A stretch of 64,000 nt of DNA from assembly GCA_020081605.1 (NCBI GenBank), contig JAHREC010000011.1, positions 124,001-188,000 on the forward strand, written 5' to 3'. A model generated the notes under the pieces. That model was not told where the DNA came from, did no database searches, and saw nothing but the letters and a program-made list of their open reading frames with translations. Below, one piece after another: positions 1 to 11,101 of the stretch. The position numbers and the translations under genes were made by a program. Every line of letters begins with the position of its first letter. The stretch's first letter is position 1. This DNA is from Albifimbria verrucaria (Eukaryota > Ascomycota > Sordariomycetes > Hypocreales > Stachybotryaceae).

Positions 1-1475
1 TTGCTCCATCTTGTATGGCGCCAGCAATAGAGTCCAAGTGGCTCGAGACCTATCATTGTCGATGCTCATCCTTGTCGGACTCTTCTCTGCTCGTCAAGTC
101 TTCCCCAGGACATGGACACCTATTCTCTGTAACATAAAGAGGCTTTCAATACTTAGTAGAGATTCTAACAAGGTGCTTCCGTAAGCCCAGCGGCGCAGAC
201 CGCAGCCAGTCAATGCTGCTCAACTCGCCAATGGACACGCCAGCCTTGTTCTCTTGCAGGTCATCTAAATTGCCCTTGTAATCCGTGTCTGGAGCCGGAG
301 TGCTGCGGTGCCGCGCGAACTGAGAAGTGTAGTAGTTCATGCCATAAAAGTCAAGTTCGGCCTCGCGCAGCAAGGCGAGCTCGGCTTCGGTGAAAGTAGG
401 CAGGCGATGGCCAAGCTGCGCACGCATAGGGGCAGGATAATCCTGCGCAAGCCTGGAATTTGGTGTGATTTTAGAAAGATCACGCATATCGGGGTGGGCC
501 AAATCCAGTTTCCGAATTCACAACGGGTGTTGCGGAATGGCTACTCATACCATGGGGTTGGCAAACCAGCCTATGCAAAAGTCCATCCTCCTTTCAGCTG
601 CTTCATGATTCTTGTTGTTTGTAGGATCCCACGGATCAAAGTAGTCGCCATTGAAAGAAGCGCTAATGCGGCCTCCTTGTCGCAGCTTGAACTCCTTATT
701 ATATAAACTTGCTACTTTCGCGTGCGCCAAGATGAAGGACTTGCCAACGATCCAAGGCTCCGTTTTGTATTACCCTTGGCATAAGAGTCATTCGTGCTGC
801 TGCGACTTGGTGGCTCAGTGCCTTCCACATATCCCTGTGTCAGTGTAGTTAGGACGATGATCAGAGTATGGATATCCCAGCAAGTTTAGATGCACATAAT
901 ATGTTACTCACGTGTATAGCAGTGTTCCACGGCTCATTCAGTGTAATCTAATTTCTCACACCGTCCCCAAATCGCTCATAACACAACCTTGCATATCGCT
1001 CGAAGTCCTTCTGGCATTGTTCGATACTAAGCCAGCCGCCATACCGTTCTTCTAGAATTTGTGGCAGATCCCAGTGATATAGAGTCAACCAGGGTGCGAT
1101 GCCTCTGGCAAGTAGCTCGTCAAGTAGCTCATTGTAAAAGGCGATACCCGCTTCATTGATCGGGTCATCTCGTCCACTGTTAGGGATGATGCGTGACCAC
1201 GACAGTGACCACAACAGGGAAAAACGATATGCCTTGGCACCATATTTGACAAGGAAGTCAAGATCTTCCTCATACCGGTGGTAGTGGTCGCAAGCAACGT
1301 CACCGTTAACCCTGCTCGTTCGCGACGGTTCTAAATGACTGTAGATATCCCAGACAGAAGGTCCCCGTCCATCTTTATTAGCAGCGCCTTCAATCTGGTA
1401 AGCGGCTGTAGCAAATCCCCACTCAAAGTTTGGCGGAAGTGTCATTGGTGCTGACGCCATCTTCGGCGAGGCCAT
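1..1475 (-). pseudogene. Decayed GH1 beta-glucosidase, C-terminus beyond the window edge
   Basis: Glycoside hydrolase family 1 would hydrolyse beta-glucosides such as cellobiose. The start is ATG at 1475-1473, followed by the GH1 N-terminus (FEWGFATAAYQIEGA, then RFSLLWSLSWSRIIPN and LYHWDLPQ). The conserved Trp just before the acid/base motif TLNEPW is a TAG stop at 948-950. An intron with donor GTGAGT follows. The next exon resumes the family sequence (RSSTND) but changes frame by one base near 770, before EPWIVGKS and the 545-730 block. A further intron near 435-545 leads to 146-502 (FYGMNYYTSQFARH). At 146 the Lys-Tyr-Gly-Lys segment reads Lys-Tyr-stop. The nucleophile motif TENG reads TENR, with Glu retained, and two adjacent stops lie near 34-40. 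Stops from substitutions plus a frameshift make this a real pseudogene candidate rather than only sequence error. Confidence 0.85.
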
Positions 1476-1544
1476 GGCAGGTGTTTCTTCAGTGCTATTA
1501 TGGTCAGGCTCCCACGGGAGGCTACGATTCCCGGACAAAATCTG

Positions 1545-2343
1545 CACCAACACCCCTCGCCTTTCTTAAGGTAGCGAATCACTTCTTTGAGGTCCAGTGG
1601 CCAGACTTCTTCCTCGATATGTGCGTCACGGGCTTGTTGCCCTGCGTCTTGAGCAAGATCCCGATGCAGGCCATGAAACTGGCCGAGAATGATTTGCTAA
1701 CCGGTTGGAACAAGGGCTACGCTGCTGGCATCACCTTCAACACCTTCTACCAAGTCGTCGCGGGCATGGATAAGTCGTGAGTGGCGCCCTCAACACGCCA
1801 GCTGATCGCCTCATGACGATCCCGGGCGACTCGGGCAATATGCAGAACCTACTCCTGATCAAGGTTGACATCAACTGGGTTAAGGGCTGGCTCTTTCATC
1901 TCAATAATCCCATGACCACAGAGAAGAAGAAGAAGTACCTCGCAGAAGCGCTGAAGGGAGCGCCGACAGCGCCAAGAAGATGAACATTGTCATCAAGAAC
2001 ATCTTTGCAGCCTTCAACTACATGAACGACGCAACCTCGGAGATTGTCGAGGACCAGATAATGAGGGCCATCAAGCAAGAAGTTCAAAACAGGGAGGATC
2101 ATATGCGTTCGTGCCTCCCATCCACTTTGAATCACTTCACTAACCAGTCCTAGCTAAGTTGAAGAGCATCAAGGCTATATTCGACGAATTCATGCCCGCG
2201 TACAAGGATGCCGTCATCCAGAGGGTGCGCTGGTTTGTGATTAACATGAACAACTACGTCACATTCAACGTGCCACGGGTAACGCCGCTACGAGCCCTCA
2301 CCTTCAGTGGCTGCTCTATACGTGCTCGTATTATGCCAACTAG
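1545..2343 (+). pseudogene. Unrecognised helical protein gene, frame-broken
   Basis: Family not recognised. The translation is clearly protein-like from about 1545 (SAPTPLAFLKVANHFFEVQW) through 1960. It changes frame by one base at a GGG run near 1955-1960, continues as KKMNIVIKNIFAAFNYMND to about 2103, and probably crosses a short intron (donor gttcgt near 2106, acceptor cctag near 2155). It resumes as KLKSIKAIFDEFMPAYKD and shifts again at a GGG run near 2277-2279, ending LLYTCSYYAN-TAG at 2341-2343. That stop may be natural, although VSDPKWQKS follows in frame. It would encode about 250 mostly alpha-helical, Lys-rich residues with no signal peptide. No ATG is visible where the protein seems to begin. 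It abuts the 5' end of the GH1 relic, so it may be truncated there. Confidence 0.5.
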
Positions 2344-2674
2344 GTCAGTGACCCCAAGTGGCAGAAGTCGTAAGAATAGGTAGGCATTATTGTGTAGCAA
2401 TGTGGGTCAAGTTAAAAGCAGTCATCATCTCGTGCTGTGTGTAACGTGATCATATGTTAGTAAGCCACCTGCCTCATCAACAAGAACAGTAACTACCTAC
2501 TTAATAGCTGGACAATCCCCACACATCCCATGTCTCTTTCTTTGTCGACTCTTGCTAGCACTCATGTCTAATCCGCAATTCCGTATACCTCCAATTATCG
2601 TAAGGACCACATACAAGTGCTTCACATCAGCCAACAGCTCATTAATTACCAGGTCCATCCACGCAGTCTCAGCC

Positions 2675-3616
2675 ATGCCACGCCCACTCACAGATGAGGA
2701 CCAAGCTCGCGCGCAAGCATATTTAGATGCGATGCAAAAGGCTATGGCCGGCATTCCAGAATACGACCCTGAAAAGGTCAAGGCGGCTCTTCAAGCGGTG
2801 GTCAAGACTCACCCCATCGACGACGCCCTTCGAGAGGCCTACAGCGCAGAGCTCGAAGCCAGAATGGCTGACCCATTGACTGTCTTGAACGAGTGCAATT
2901 TTCTCAAGCCCGATGCTCCTTGGGGCTTAGTTGTATACCGCGTGTCATACAGTGATGATGCGGCCTGGGATCGCATGATTTCCTCGCTCCGCCAGGATAT
3001 CGACTCTACGCTGGCAAAGTATCAGAAGCTTCAGCCGCAGCTCTCTTCGAGGCATCAGCTGGTGATTATGGATGATAAGGCAAAATTCGCAGGGGCAAAC
3101 CTGGAGACAATCCGTGATCATTTCACTGGCTGGTGCATCAACGAGCTACGACGCAATTGGCGTTCAGGTCTTGTACCAGCAATTGAGGATGAAATGAGCG
3201 GCAGCACCAATTACTTGGAACAAGCTGGTCCACGTTACAACTTCTGTTTCCTCGTTGATGACATTTGCCTCGAATCGCTCGAAAGAATGGCCAACCCAGT
3301 GGTCAAAATCGTCAGCCGAGATTGGACACCTGACTCGCAAGATGACGAACCCGAGGAGGAGGAGGACAGACTCAACTGGGAGGGTGGAGAAACAAACAGC
3401 GAATACGAGGATGTTGGTTGGATGTACGTCAACGCCTACGACTACGTCGATGTTCAGAACGACTTGCAGGATGGTAGTGCCTGGGCAGATATGTATGTTA
3501 GGCCGCCACTTATGCGCTTTGAGGACGATTTCGACCAAGCGCCTGGTTTTTGGCGAAGGAACGCATCTTCCGAAGATCACACAAGTGTCGTTGAGGAGAC
3601 TTCCTTGCTACTCTAG
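2675..3616 (+). CDS. Conserved fungal hypothetical protein, about 313 aa, intact
   Basis: A single uninterrupted reading frame. The ATG at 2675 (MPRPLTDEDQARAQAYLDAM) is preferred over the in-frame ATG at 2552, because the 41 extra residues look non-coding (Ser/Thr-rich, unrelated in style) and the later ATG has a good CAGCC context. The middle contains a pattern common to a fungal-only family (WGLVVYRVSYSDDAAWDRMI), followed by a helical region and a central WCINELRRNW segment. The C-terminal third is very acidic, with a run of Asp and Glu around residues 228-245. There is no signal peptide or membrane segment. Function is unknown; I recognise the style of protein but can name no domain. It is one of the few intact genes in the left part of the window. 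Confidence 0.75.
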   Translation: MPRPLTDEDQARAQAYLDAMQKAMAGIPEYDPEKVKAALQAVVKTHPIDDALREAYSAELEARMADPLTVLNECNFLKPDAPWGLVVYRVSYSDDAAWDRMISSLRQDIDSTLAKYQKLQPQLSSRHQLVIMDDKAKFAGANLETIRDHFTGWCINELRRNWRSGLVPAIEDEMSGSTNYLEQAGPRYNFCFLVDDICLESLERMANPVVKIVSRDWTPDSQDDEPEEEEDRLNWEGGETNSEYEDVGWMYVNAYDYVDVQNDLQDGSAWADMYVRPPLMRFEDDFDQAPGFWRRNASSEDHTSVVEETSLLL

Positions 3617-4603
3617 AGGTACATTTTGAAGCAATTCAGATTCACTATGGAAACGACCCTTGTATAAGCTGCTACAAGCATAACCGGAGTGTGCTTAGCT
3701 TCTACCAGATGTTCTGGCAAAATTTTAAGGACCTAAGTGTAGAGCTATACAGCCATAATCTTTACATGAAGATCGTTAACCGAGTTGCACGAAGCTTATC
3801 GCGGTATCTCGATATAGTGGTGTTTGGTCTGACGCGCAAGCCAATGCAAAGCAAGGGAAGTCCAGGTAAGCCCGCGTTCTGTGACAGGGATGCACAGGGG
3901 TAGGAGGTGAGGTAAAGTGACGTAAGGCAAGGCACAGCACCGCACCACATAGCATGGCAAGCATAGGTAGCCAGTCCAGGGAGGTAGGCTCAGGTTCGAG
4001 ACTACCCTGCACACTGACTCACCATATAGCTAGCTTGCTAACCCAACGCAAAGACGTCCCTAGTTTGCGCGTTGAAGGTGGGCAGCGTGCAAAATTTTAA
4101 TGAAGACCTCGAAGTACACTCACTTATAGCTGTTAGAAATGTATAGTTGATGCGCTGCCTCTTCTATCTGCTTCCCTTATGCATGGTACGCAACTCTTCA
4201 TCGACCGGTTGCTTCATATTAGGCGTTTTCAAGATATCAAGCTATAGTTTTACCGGGGCTAACAAAGCATAGCACACTATACTTCACCTGGAGGGTAGCA
4301 AGGATAGGAATTGTATTGCCTTGTTATTTCAAATTCAAAGAACAGTCGTATTCAGTTAAAGAAAGCTTCTGTCGGTTTCGGTGTAGCTCACAACATGCTC
4401 ATCTGCAAGTTCACTATAGGTCCGATCTTTTTATTGTGCTATACTAGCATGTAAAGGCGGCATACACAGCGCCATCACTCGTTGGCACACCATATATGAG
4501 TTTCTTCATTACCTTATTACCTATTTTCGCTGTAATGGGACCCTGATCCTCCTCTCTTTGACGTTGTAGTACGTCTGCCGGTTGAATACTTCATCATCTG
4601 AAG
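3617..4603. other. Intergenic stretch, no gene seen
   Basis: About 1 kb with only short open frames (60-80 codons) overlapping one another on both strands and lacking conserved-looking protein sequence. It contains the 3' flank of the hypothetical gene and moderately AT-rich sequence. No RNA gene or transposon ends were seen. Confidence 0.5.
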
Positions 4604-5475
4604 TTAACCAGTCAGAACCACCTGCAATAACCTGTCCCTCACGGCTGTCCAAACCCCGGCTAGAGGGTAGTTCTTAAGGCGCAGAAAGCCCACACAGGGT
4701 TTGTTCTCCACATCCTGCGCGTCGGAGACGGCCTTGTATTCGACATCGAACTTGCCAGGGGCCTCTTGAACCTTCACCTTCAGACTAAACGGCAGCACTG
4801 GCGTTCTTTGTCGCCATGGCTAGTTGCCAGTATTGGTTACTCTACCTAGTAGCCTCTTCTTTCTGATCAAGGTTGTCAAGAGAGCATCATCAGCACCCTA
4901 AGACTCCGCTTCGCTCTTCGCATGACACCGCGGTCGGAGACATCGAGGAAGTAATTCCCAAAGTCCTTAGCATGTACCAAATAGAAACATGCTAGAGAAT
5001 GAGTTTTTTTAAGAAAGTCTAAACTTAAATGTTACACTCACATTGACAAAAATTCGGCCTCGTCATTCTGCGAGCCCCAAGTCCTTTCGTCGTCAATCTT
5101 GTCTCTGGATGTACTGCCATGCGTGCGCTCCACGGCCAAGGCATGCCGGGCCATGTCATATAGAGCGTCGCATTTGTAGCTCAAGCTACTGAGGTAGCGG
5201 CCAGCACTACCACCCAGCTATATACAGCCTCCAGCCTTGAGGCCCAACCACAGCATGTCTTCTCCGACGCCTTGATCAGATCAGAGAACTTGGCCGTGGC
5301 TGTAACAATGGCATTGGTGATTATGTCGCTCTGGTGGGACATTGCTATAGTTCCGTTGTTAATGAGCAGCAGAGCAGCAACAACGGACTCGAGCGAGTCA
5401 TTATGCGATCTTCGCGCTATCAGTAATCTGTTGTTGGTTTTCGGACTCCAGGGAGGCAATTGCCCCACTGCTTCT
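4604..5475 (-). pseudogene. Unrecognised decayed gene, two or three exons
   Basis: Two open segments on the minus strand look protein-coding and appear to belong together. An upstream segment (5468 to about 5040) reads AALLLINNGTIAMSHQSDII and, after a frame change near 5185, continues cleanly as SYKCDALYDMARHALAVERT and DDERTWGSQNDEAEF. A downstream segment (4798-4604) reads FSLKVKVQEAPGKFDVEYKA and VGFLRLKNYPLAG. The gap between them has stops in all frames and an AT-rich patch, which may be an intron or decay. The family is not recognised. The composition (helical N-terminus, beta-rich C-terminus) does not point to any function. Confidence 0.35.
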
Positions 5476-5529
5476 ATGCCAACTTTGCGATGCGGTGCTC
5501 CACATCAGACTCCAAGCCATGTATAAATT

Positions 5530-7750
5530 ATCGATGAAATCGCTCTACTAACGATGAGTACGCCACTCAGCAACTGGAGTTATCATACAACACTTACCGA
5601 TCCTTCCAATGGGATCCACCGACAAGTTGATATCTTGTTCCTAGACAGATAGATTTTCGCAATCGTTCAATTAAGAGAGACCCCGAATTATTTATCGAAG
5701 CCTTGATAAGGTGTTGTATTAGCCGGGATCAGATATTTCTGAGATGCCTTGGCTCCGAGCTTTTGCGTGTGACGATGATTGTCCGCTGCTAGCCGGATTG
5801 ATCGGTACAGATTTATGGAAGCAGAAATTATCAGGTACTCAAATAAGCGTGTCCCTACCTCGAATTCTCATCAGATGGCGTCTAGTGAGCACTAAAAAGC
5901 CATAGAGGGTGGAAAGTGCCATAGGCTTCAAGGAGACAGAGTTATGAGGTAATCTGAGACAGACATTTGCGCCCGTGAAATCGACCACTGGTGACTCTAG
6001 CGCGTATAGGCAAATGGTCTGGGAGTATCGATATCATAGTACCAAAGCCTGTTCGCCATAGATTTCTAATACCGTCGAGGGCCACGAGGCAGGACAGCCA
6101 CATGCTTGCCCAACTGGGTTCAAGCAGTCTGCCTAACCGAGACAAGAGGAAACAGAAACAAGAGGCTAGCTGTGAGCGGATGCTCTGGTCTAAATTTGGG
6201 TTCCAGCCATGGTGAAGCAGCCCTATGTTACCTAGATGGTCTGGCCAGGGACCCCAGTCGACCTCAAAAGCCACATATTATAACTCCCTGTGGCTCTGTT
6301 GTTATAGCTTGCCAGAGGATCGTTCCGGAGCGAAGTTGGTTCACGCAAGGGGGCTGCTGTGCCCGTAGTTTCAAGCCTTGCGATCAGCACAAACTTCTCC
6401 CGTTACGACTCCAGCACGTGTGGGTGCTCCGTGCAGCCTATGTAGCTTAGATAACGCTCACCACAATGCAGGACGGATGGAGGGTATTATTCCTAATTTG
6501 GCAATATCAATGGCGATTTCGCCTTATGCTGATTGTCTCTGGCTCCAAGAGAGCTAATATATCAGGGGTACTGAAAGGTATATAGTCTCGAAAATTATTT
6601 CTGCAACTATCCCACACATTCCAAAGAGGAGGCATCGCAGCGTTCCGCAAGATCTCATGGAAAAATATTGAGTGGAAGGCTAAGAGCCTTGACCTGCTTC
6701 GCAGCTCTTCATTCAGAAAAACATAATTAAACATAGTGGACGGCAATGTATCAGCTTGCTTATGACGTCTTTTACTTCAACATCCCTTCAAATGCCTCAA
6801 TAGCCACATAAGCAAGAGCGCCATAGAAACATGGTTTCATATCTATGATAGCTTCCTAGAGAATGCCACGCACATTTTGACTCAATGGTGAGAGCAAAAA
6901 TGTCAAACCGCACGCCCGCTCTGGATACGATTACCACTCTTGTGGCCTATGTTCTCGTGACCAAAATAGAATCAAAGGCCCAGTAGCCCTTTCAGAGCAT
7001 GAGTCAATACGATACATTGTGACCAAACGCGGCATCAGACTCAGTCCATAGCTCTGCGGCGTAGGATCATTGTTGATGCTCTAGAAGAAGTAGGCAAAAG
7101 AACTAGAAACCCTAAAGGGCTCCCATCTGCTCAATGATCAACCATAAGTGGCCATTGACTTTGAAAGGACAGTCCAAATATCAATTGAAATGACGGAGAT
7201 AAGCAAGATTATGGTTTTCTCAAGCACTAAACCTTACGATACCATATCTAACAAGCAAGTTCCTGCTGCGCTGTCAGCCCACGTGCGTGTATAAACGGTA
7301 CACCAGATGACGCGTCTGAACGACCCCCATCTCTCCACCGAATTGAAGCTTGACCGAAGCTTGCTTCACTGCCCTCGATGCTGCTAGCATCTCCTGTCTT
7401 TATCCATTTTGCCAGTCTGGGAATAGTCTCTAGCGCCACCAGTATTGTATCCCAGCAGCCGGATGGAGACTAGCCGTGTTGTAGCAAATCAGGCGCGCCT
7501 GGTCCAAGCGATCCTAGATGCTCTCGACGAATCAAAGCGAGAGGTTACATCAGGCGAGAGCAATCCTCCTGTATCTGCTTGCCGTATTGCCGAATGGAGA
7601 CTCCGCAGCATCGTGTTGGTCACTGGTCACGCAGCGTGACGGATATTAAAAGTGAAGATCCCACCCTTCTTCTTGTTGTCTGCTCAGCACGTTAGCACAA
7701 CTTCAACTATGGCTATAATTTACCCTGGCTGCTTATAAAGAACTGACAAG
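5530..7750. other. Long intergenic region, no supportable gene
   Basis: About 2.2 kb upstream of the MFS gene. Open frames up to about 110 codons occur on both strands (for example around 5942-6274 and 6507-6746), but they overlap each other, lack recognisable motifs and have no intron structure. The last roughly 130 bases (around 7620-7750) must hold the promoter and 5' UTR of the MFS gene. It may contain old transposon remains, but no terminal repeats were recognised. Confidence 0.45.
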
Positions 7751-9615
7751 ATGGCCGAACAAAAGGCCAAAAACATTCATCAAAGCAACAAGAGCGATGG
7801 AGATGTGGCTCTCGTCGATGACAGCATTGCCATCACCCAGAAGTCACGCTGGGAACGGAGCTGGCCTGTGATTGCCTGCGGTTCTGGTACGAAGGATCGG
7901 CTAATGAGCTCTTGTTATCGCCGCTAATTGTATAACAAAAGGCCTATTTTCTGACGGCTTTTGCCAGTCCATTATTGGGCCGGTCAACACGATGCTCAAA
8001 ATCCTGTATAAGGATGAGTACACCAAGTCTCGTGCACAGCAGAATGTGTCATCTATCGCATTCGCCGGCACTGTGTTAGGGCAGCTAGTCTTTGGATGGA
8101 CTTCTGACCACTGGTCTCGCAGAAACAGTTTGCTCATCTCCACAATCATCCTCATCGTCTTCGCTGCCCTTGGTGCTGGCAGCTACGGCGCTGAAGGCTC
8201 GATCCAAGGTCTGTTCGCCGCGTTAACAGCCTATCGCTTCCTGCTCGGTATTGGCATTGGCGGCGAATACCCAGCAGGCTCTGTAGCCTGCGCAGAGAGC
8301 ACTGGTGAGCTTAAGCATGGTCATCGAAATCGGTGGTTCATCTTTTTCACAAACTTCATGATTGACAGTGGCTTCTGGGTCGCCACTTTGGTTGCCATGA
8401 TTGTTGTTCTCATTACTGGAGAGCACCACCTCCGCGCCGCATGGAGAATTTGTCTTGGTCTGGCTGTGGTTCCGCCGCTGTCACTTCTCTACCTTCGAAT
8501 CAAACTCAAGGAGCCTGAGTCTTTCTCACGCAGCAAGATGTCTAAGTATCCATGGTGGCTCATCGTCAAATTCTATGGATTTCGGCTTTGCATTGTGTCC
8601 CTGATCTGGTTCATCTACGACTTCTCCTCGTATAGTTTCAGCCTTTACAGCTCTTCCTGGTTGGTCTTCTTGCAAGGAGAAACGGCGCCTCTGTGGACGA
8701 GCTTCGGCTGGTCTACAGTCATCAACTTGTTTTACATCCCTGGCGCCATTCTTGGCGCTTTCGTAAGCGACTGGATCGGACCGAAATACACTCTTGTACT
8801 GGGCATCGTTCTACAAGGAGCTGTTGGATTCCTCATGTCTGGGATATACGTTCATCTTGATAAGGCATCCGCAGTGGGTGGGTTTGTGGTCATTTATGGC
8901 ATTTTCGTAAGTCTTCAACAATTTTCCTTTTAACCTTTTTCTAGCTAGGGTCAAGTGTGAACTGGACTCACTTCTTTCTTTGTTGCTTGCATTTAAACAC
9001 GTCGCATTGGCCAAGTTGATGATTAGCAGTGGTGAACACCTCCTGATTCATACTCATATGCTCAACACGTCACTATCTAGCCTCACTATGTCGCTTATTA
9101 TCGAACCTTAATGCTGACCGATTCGCCAGCTATCTCTTGGTGAGCTCGGCCCAGGCGACAACATTGGTCTTATTGCTTCGAAGACATCCGCCACTTGTAT
9201 TCGAGGTCAATATTACGGAATTGCTGCTGCGATAGGAAAGGTGAGCTTTTGGAAAATTCGTGAGTCACATACCTGCTGACAAAGGCAGGTTGGGGCTTTT
9301 GTCGGAAACTACGTGTTCCCTGATATTATCGCAGCCGCCGGAAGGTAAGGATAGTTCAACCAGCATCTAGATACATGCTAACAGAATCCAAGTGATGTTG
9401 TCAAGCAAGGCCAATACCCGTTCTTCGTTTCCTCCGCCTTATGCATCATTGGCGGTATTATTGCTATGATTTTCATCCCGCATATTGGACAAGATACCAT
9501 CGACCATGAGGACGCCCGCTTCAAGCAATATCTCAAGGAGCATGGATATGATATTGACTCGTTGGGAACGGATGAGCACAAAGCCCAGCGTCAGTCTGTT
9601 GCTGCAGCGATTTGA
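7751..9615 (+). CDS. MFS permease, glycerophosphodiester/phosphate (Git1-like) type
   Basis: A twelve-helix major facilitator, likely at the plasma membrane, of the family that takes up glycerophosphoinositol or phosphate with protons (family knowledge). Five exons join in frame: 7751-7886, 7942-8906, 9130-9240, 9289-9344 and 9393-9615, giving about 496 aa. Visible marks are a cytosolic N-terminus, the loop 2-3 signature [14 protein letters not shown], the helix 4-5 motif [18 protein letters not shown], and the late [15 protein letters not shown] block followed by [19 protein letters not shown]. The second intron is long for a fungus (223 nt). There are no frameshifts or premature stops, so this gene appears functional. 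It is flanked by non-coding DNA; a role in nutrition or in metabolite export from the nearby oxidoreductase region cannot be decided from sequence. Confidence 0.88.
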
Positions 9616-11101
9616 AACATCCAATCGTCCGGCATGGTTCTATAACCTTCATAGCTGAATTGGAAATGATTCACTGGCCAGCTATAGATACAGAGCTGCC
9701 ACTGTTAAGTTTCACAAGCAGAATACATTGCCCATGCGGCAACTTTCTTGGAAATCTTTGGATGGGTGAAATAATTAGACTCAAATGGAGGTGTGGAATA
9801 CATGTGAGTTCTTGAGCGTGTAATTCTTCCAGCATTGATTATGAATCTCTCCCAGGAATTGTCTTCATTGAATAATTTTATCAAGGGTGGGATATATATG
9901 CATACGGATGTTTCCACGACTCAGGGTTAAAGTAAAAAGTCTAAAGTCTATTTGACACTGACAAAAATATTACTTAATAGCCGCCTCTCAGTCGTCTTAT
10001 ATCCTTGCATTATTAAGTGCTAGTGCCTGTAACCGAGGTTCTGAATGGTAGTCTTAGGAAACAGGGCCTGCAGCCTAGCCTGGAATCACCTCTCAGGATA
10101 AGTCGAAGTAGACAGAACATAAGCCACAATGGTGCCGCCTGCAGAAATTCAAAAGATGCTTCACTACACATCTCGTTTTCGTTAAGTCTGTTATCACCTG
10201 CGACAACATAGTAGACGCTATGTTTGGCATTGATTGGGTGAGCTATTCGCTTCGAGATTATGTTTCGGACAGCGTGGCGGAATCTAGCTATTTTTCACCT
10301 TCCTAGCCATCGAATTATGGGTTGCAGTAGTGCTGTGGCTGGCCAGGTAAATGAGACATTTATAATCTAGAATGAGTTCGCTATACCATCTTTAAAATGG
10401 GCCAACAGAATTTCCATATTCGCAGTCGTTGTCGCGTACAAGGAGCCCGGCAGTTCAAGCTCATGTCCGAGCTAGGCATGGTGTTGATGTGCAGGTAGTG
10501 CGAGTTCCTACTGCCTCATAAATCGTTTATGAGAGCACTTAAATTCATCTCAAGTAGCATGCAGGACAGGCAATATTAGTCTTGATCGTGCTCTAAACCT
10601 CTGAAAAAATCCACTGGAGTAGGGCAAGGTAAGCTTACGTGCAGATGTGCACTCTTTTCCTCTCTCGCAGAAAAAAGAAAACAAAACAAGCCGAAAGAAG
10701 GAAAGGAAAGGGAACAAGGAATCTCTGTCGAAATTGATGCATCATTGCAATTTATGTGGAAGATGGCTCTTAAGGTAGTTGTGTCACAACCTTCTCGGCT
10801 TCTCGAACTCAAAGTGATGCGGCCCCTGCACCCATAGGGATCGATCGGTGGGGCGTGCGCCTTCACTTTTTCGCCTTTGGCAATGGTTGTTCAATAGGGA
10901 ATTCTGCGACCCATCGAAGGCTTTTCCAAGGGTGCACTAACGCAAGTTGAAGGTACATGTCTACGTATCTATGATAGTCGCTGGGTCGGAGGAGGTCCTT
11001 AGAGGTTAAATAGAACATGGTTTATTCAAGCAGGAAACAAAGAGACAAACTATAGGTAAACATCATTTACTAAACTACATGCCACTTTCTTCTGGAAGCA
11101 C
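9616..11101. other. Intergenic region, nothing recognised
   Basis: About 1.5 kb between the MFS stop and the end of the convergent GMC gene. Only short overlapping open frames were seen. A purine-rich stretch near 10660-10720 (AAAGAAAACAAAACAAG type) is low-complexity. Confidence 0.4.

Noticed and set aside
5942..6274. Overlapping open frames of about 75-115 codons on both strands
   Set aside because: Frames shadow each other, have no conserved-looking segments and no start context; probably chance in non-coding DNA.
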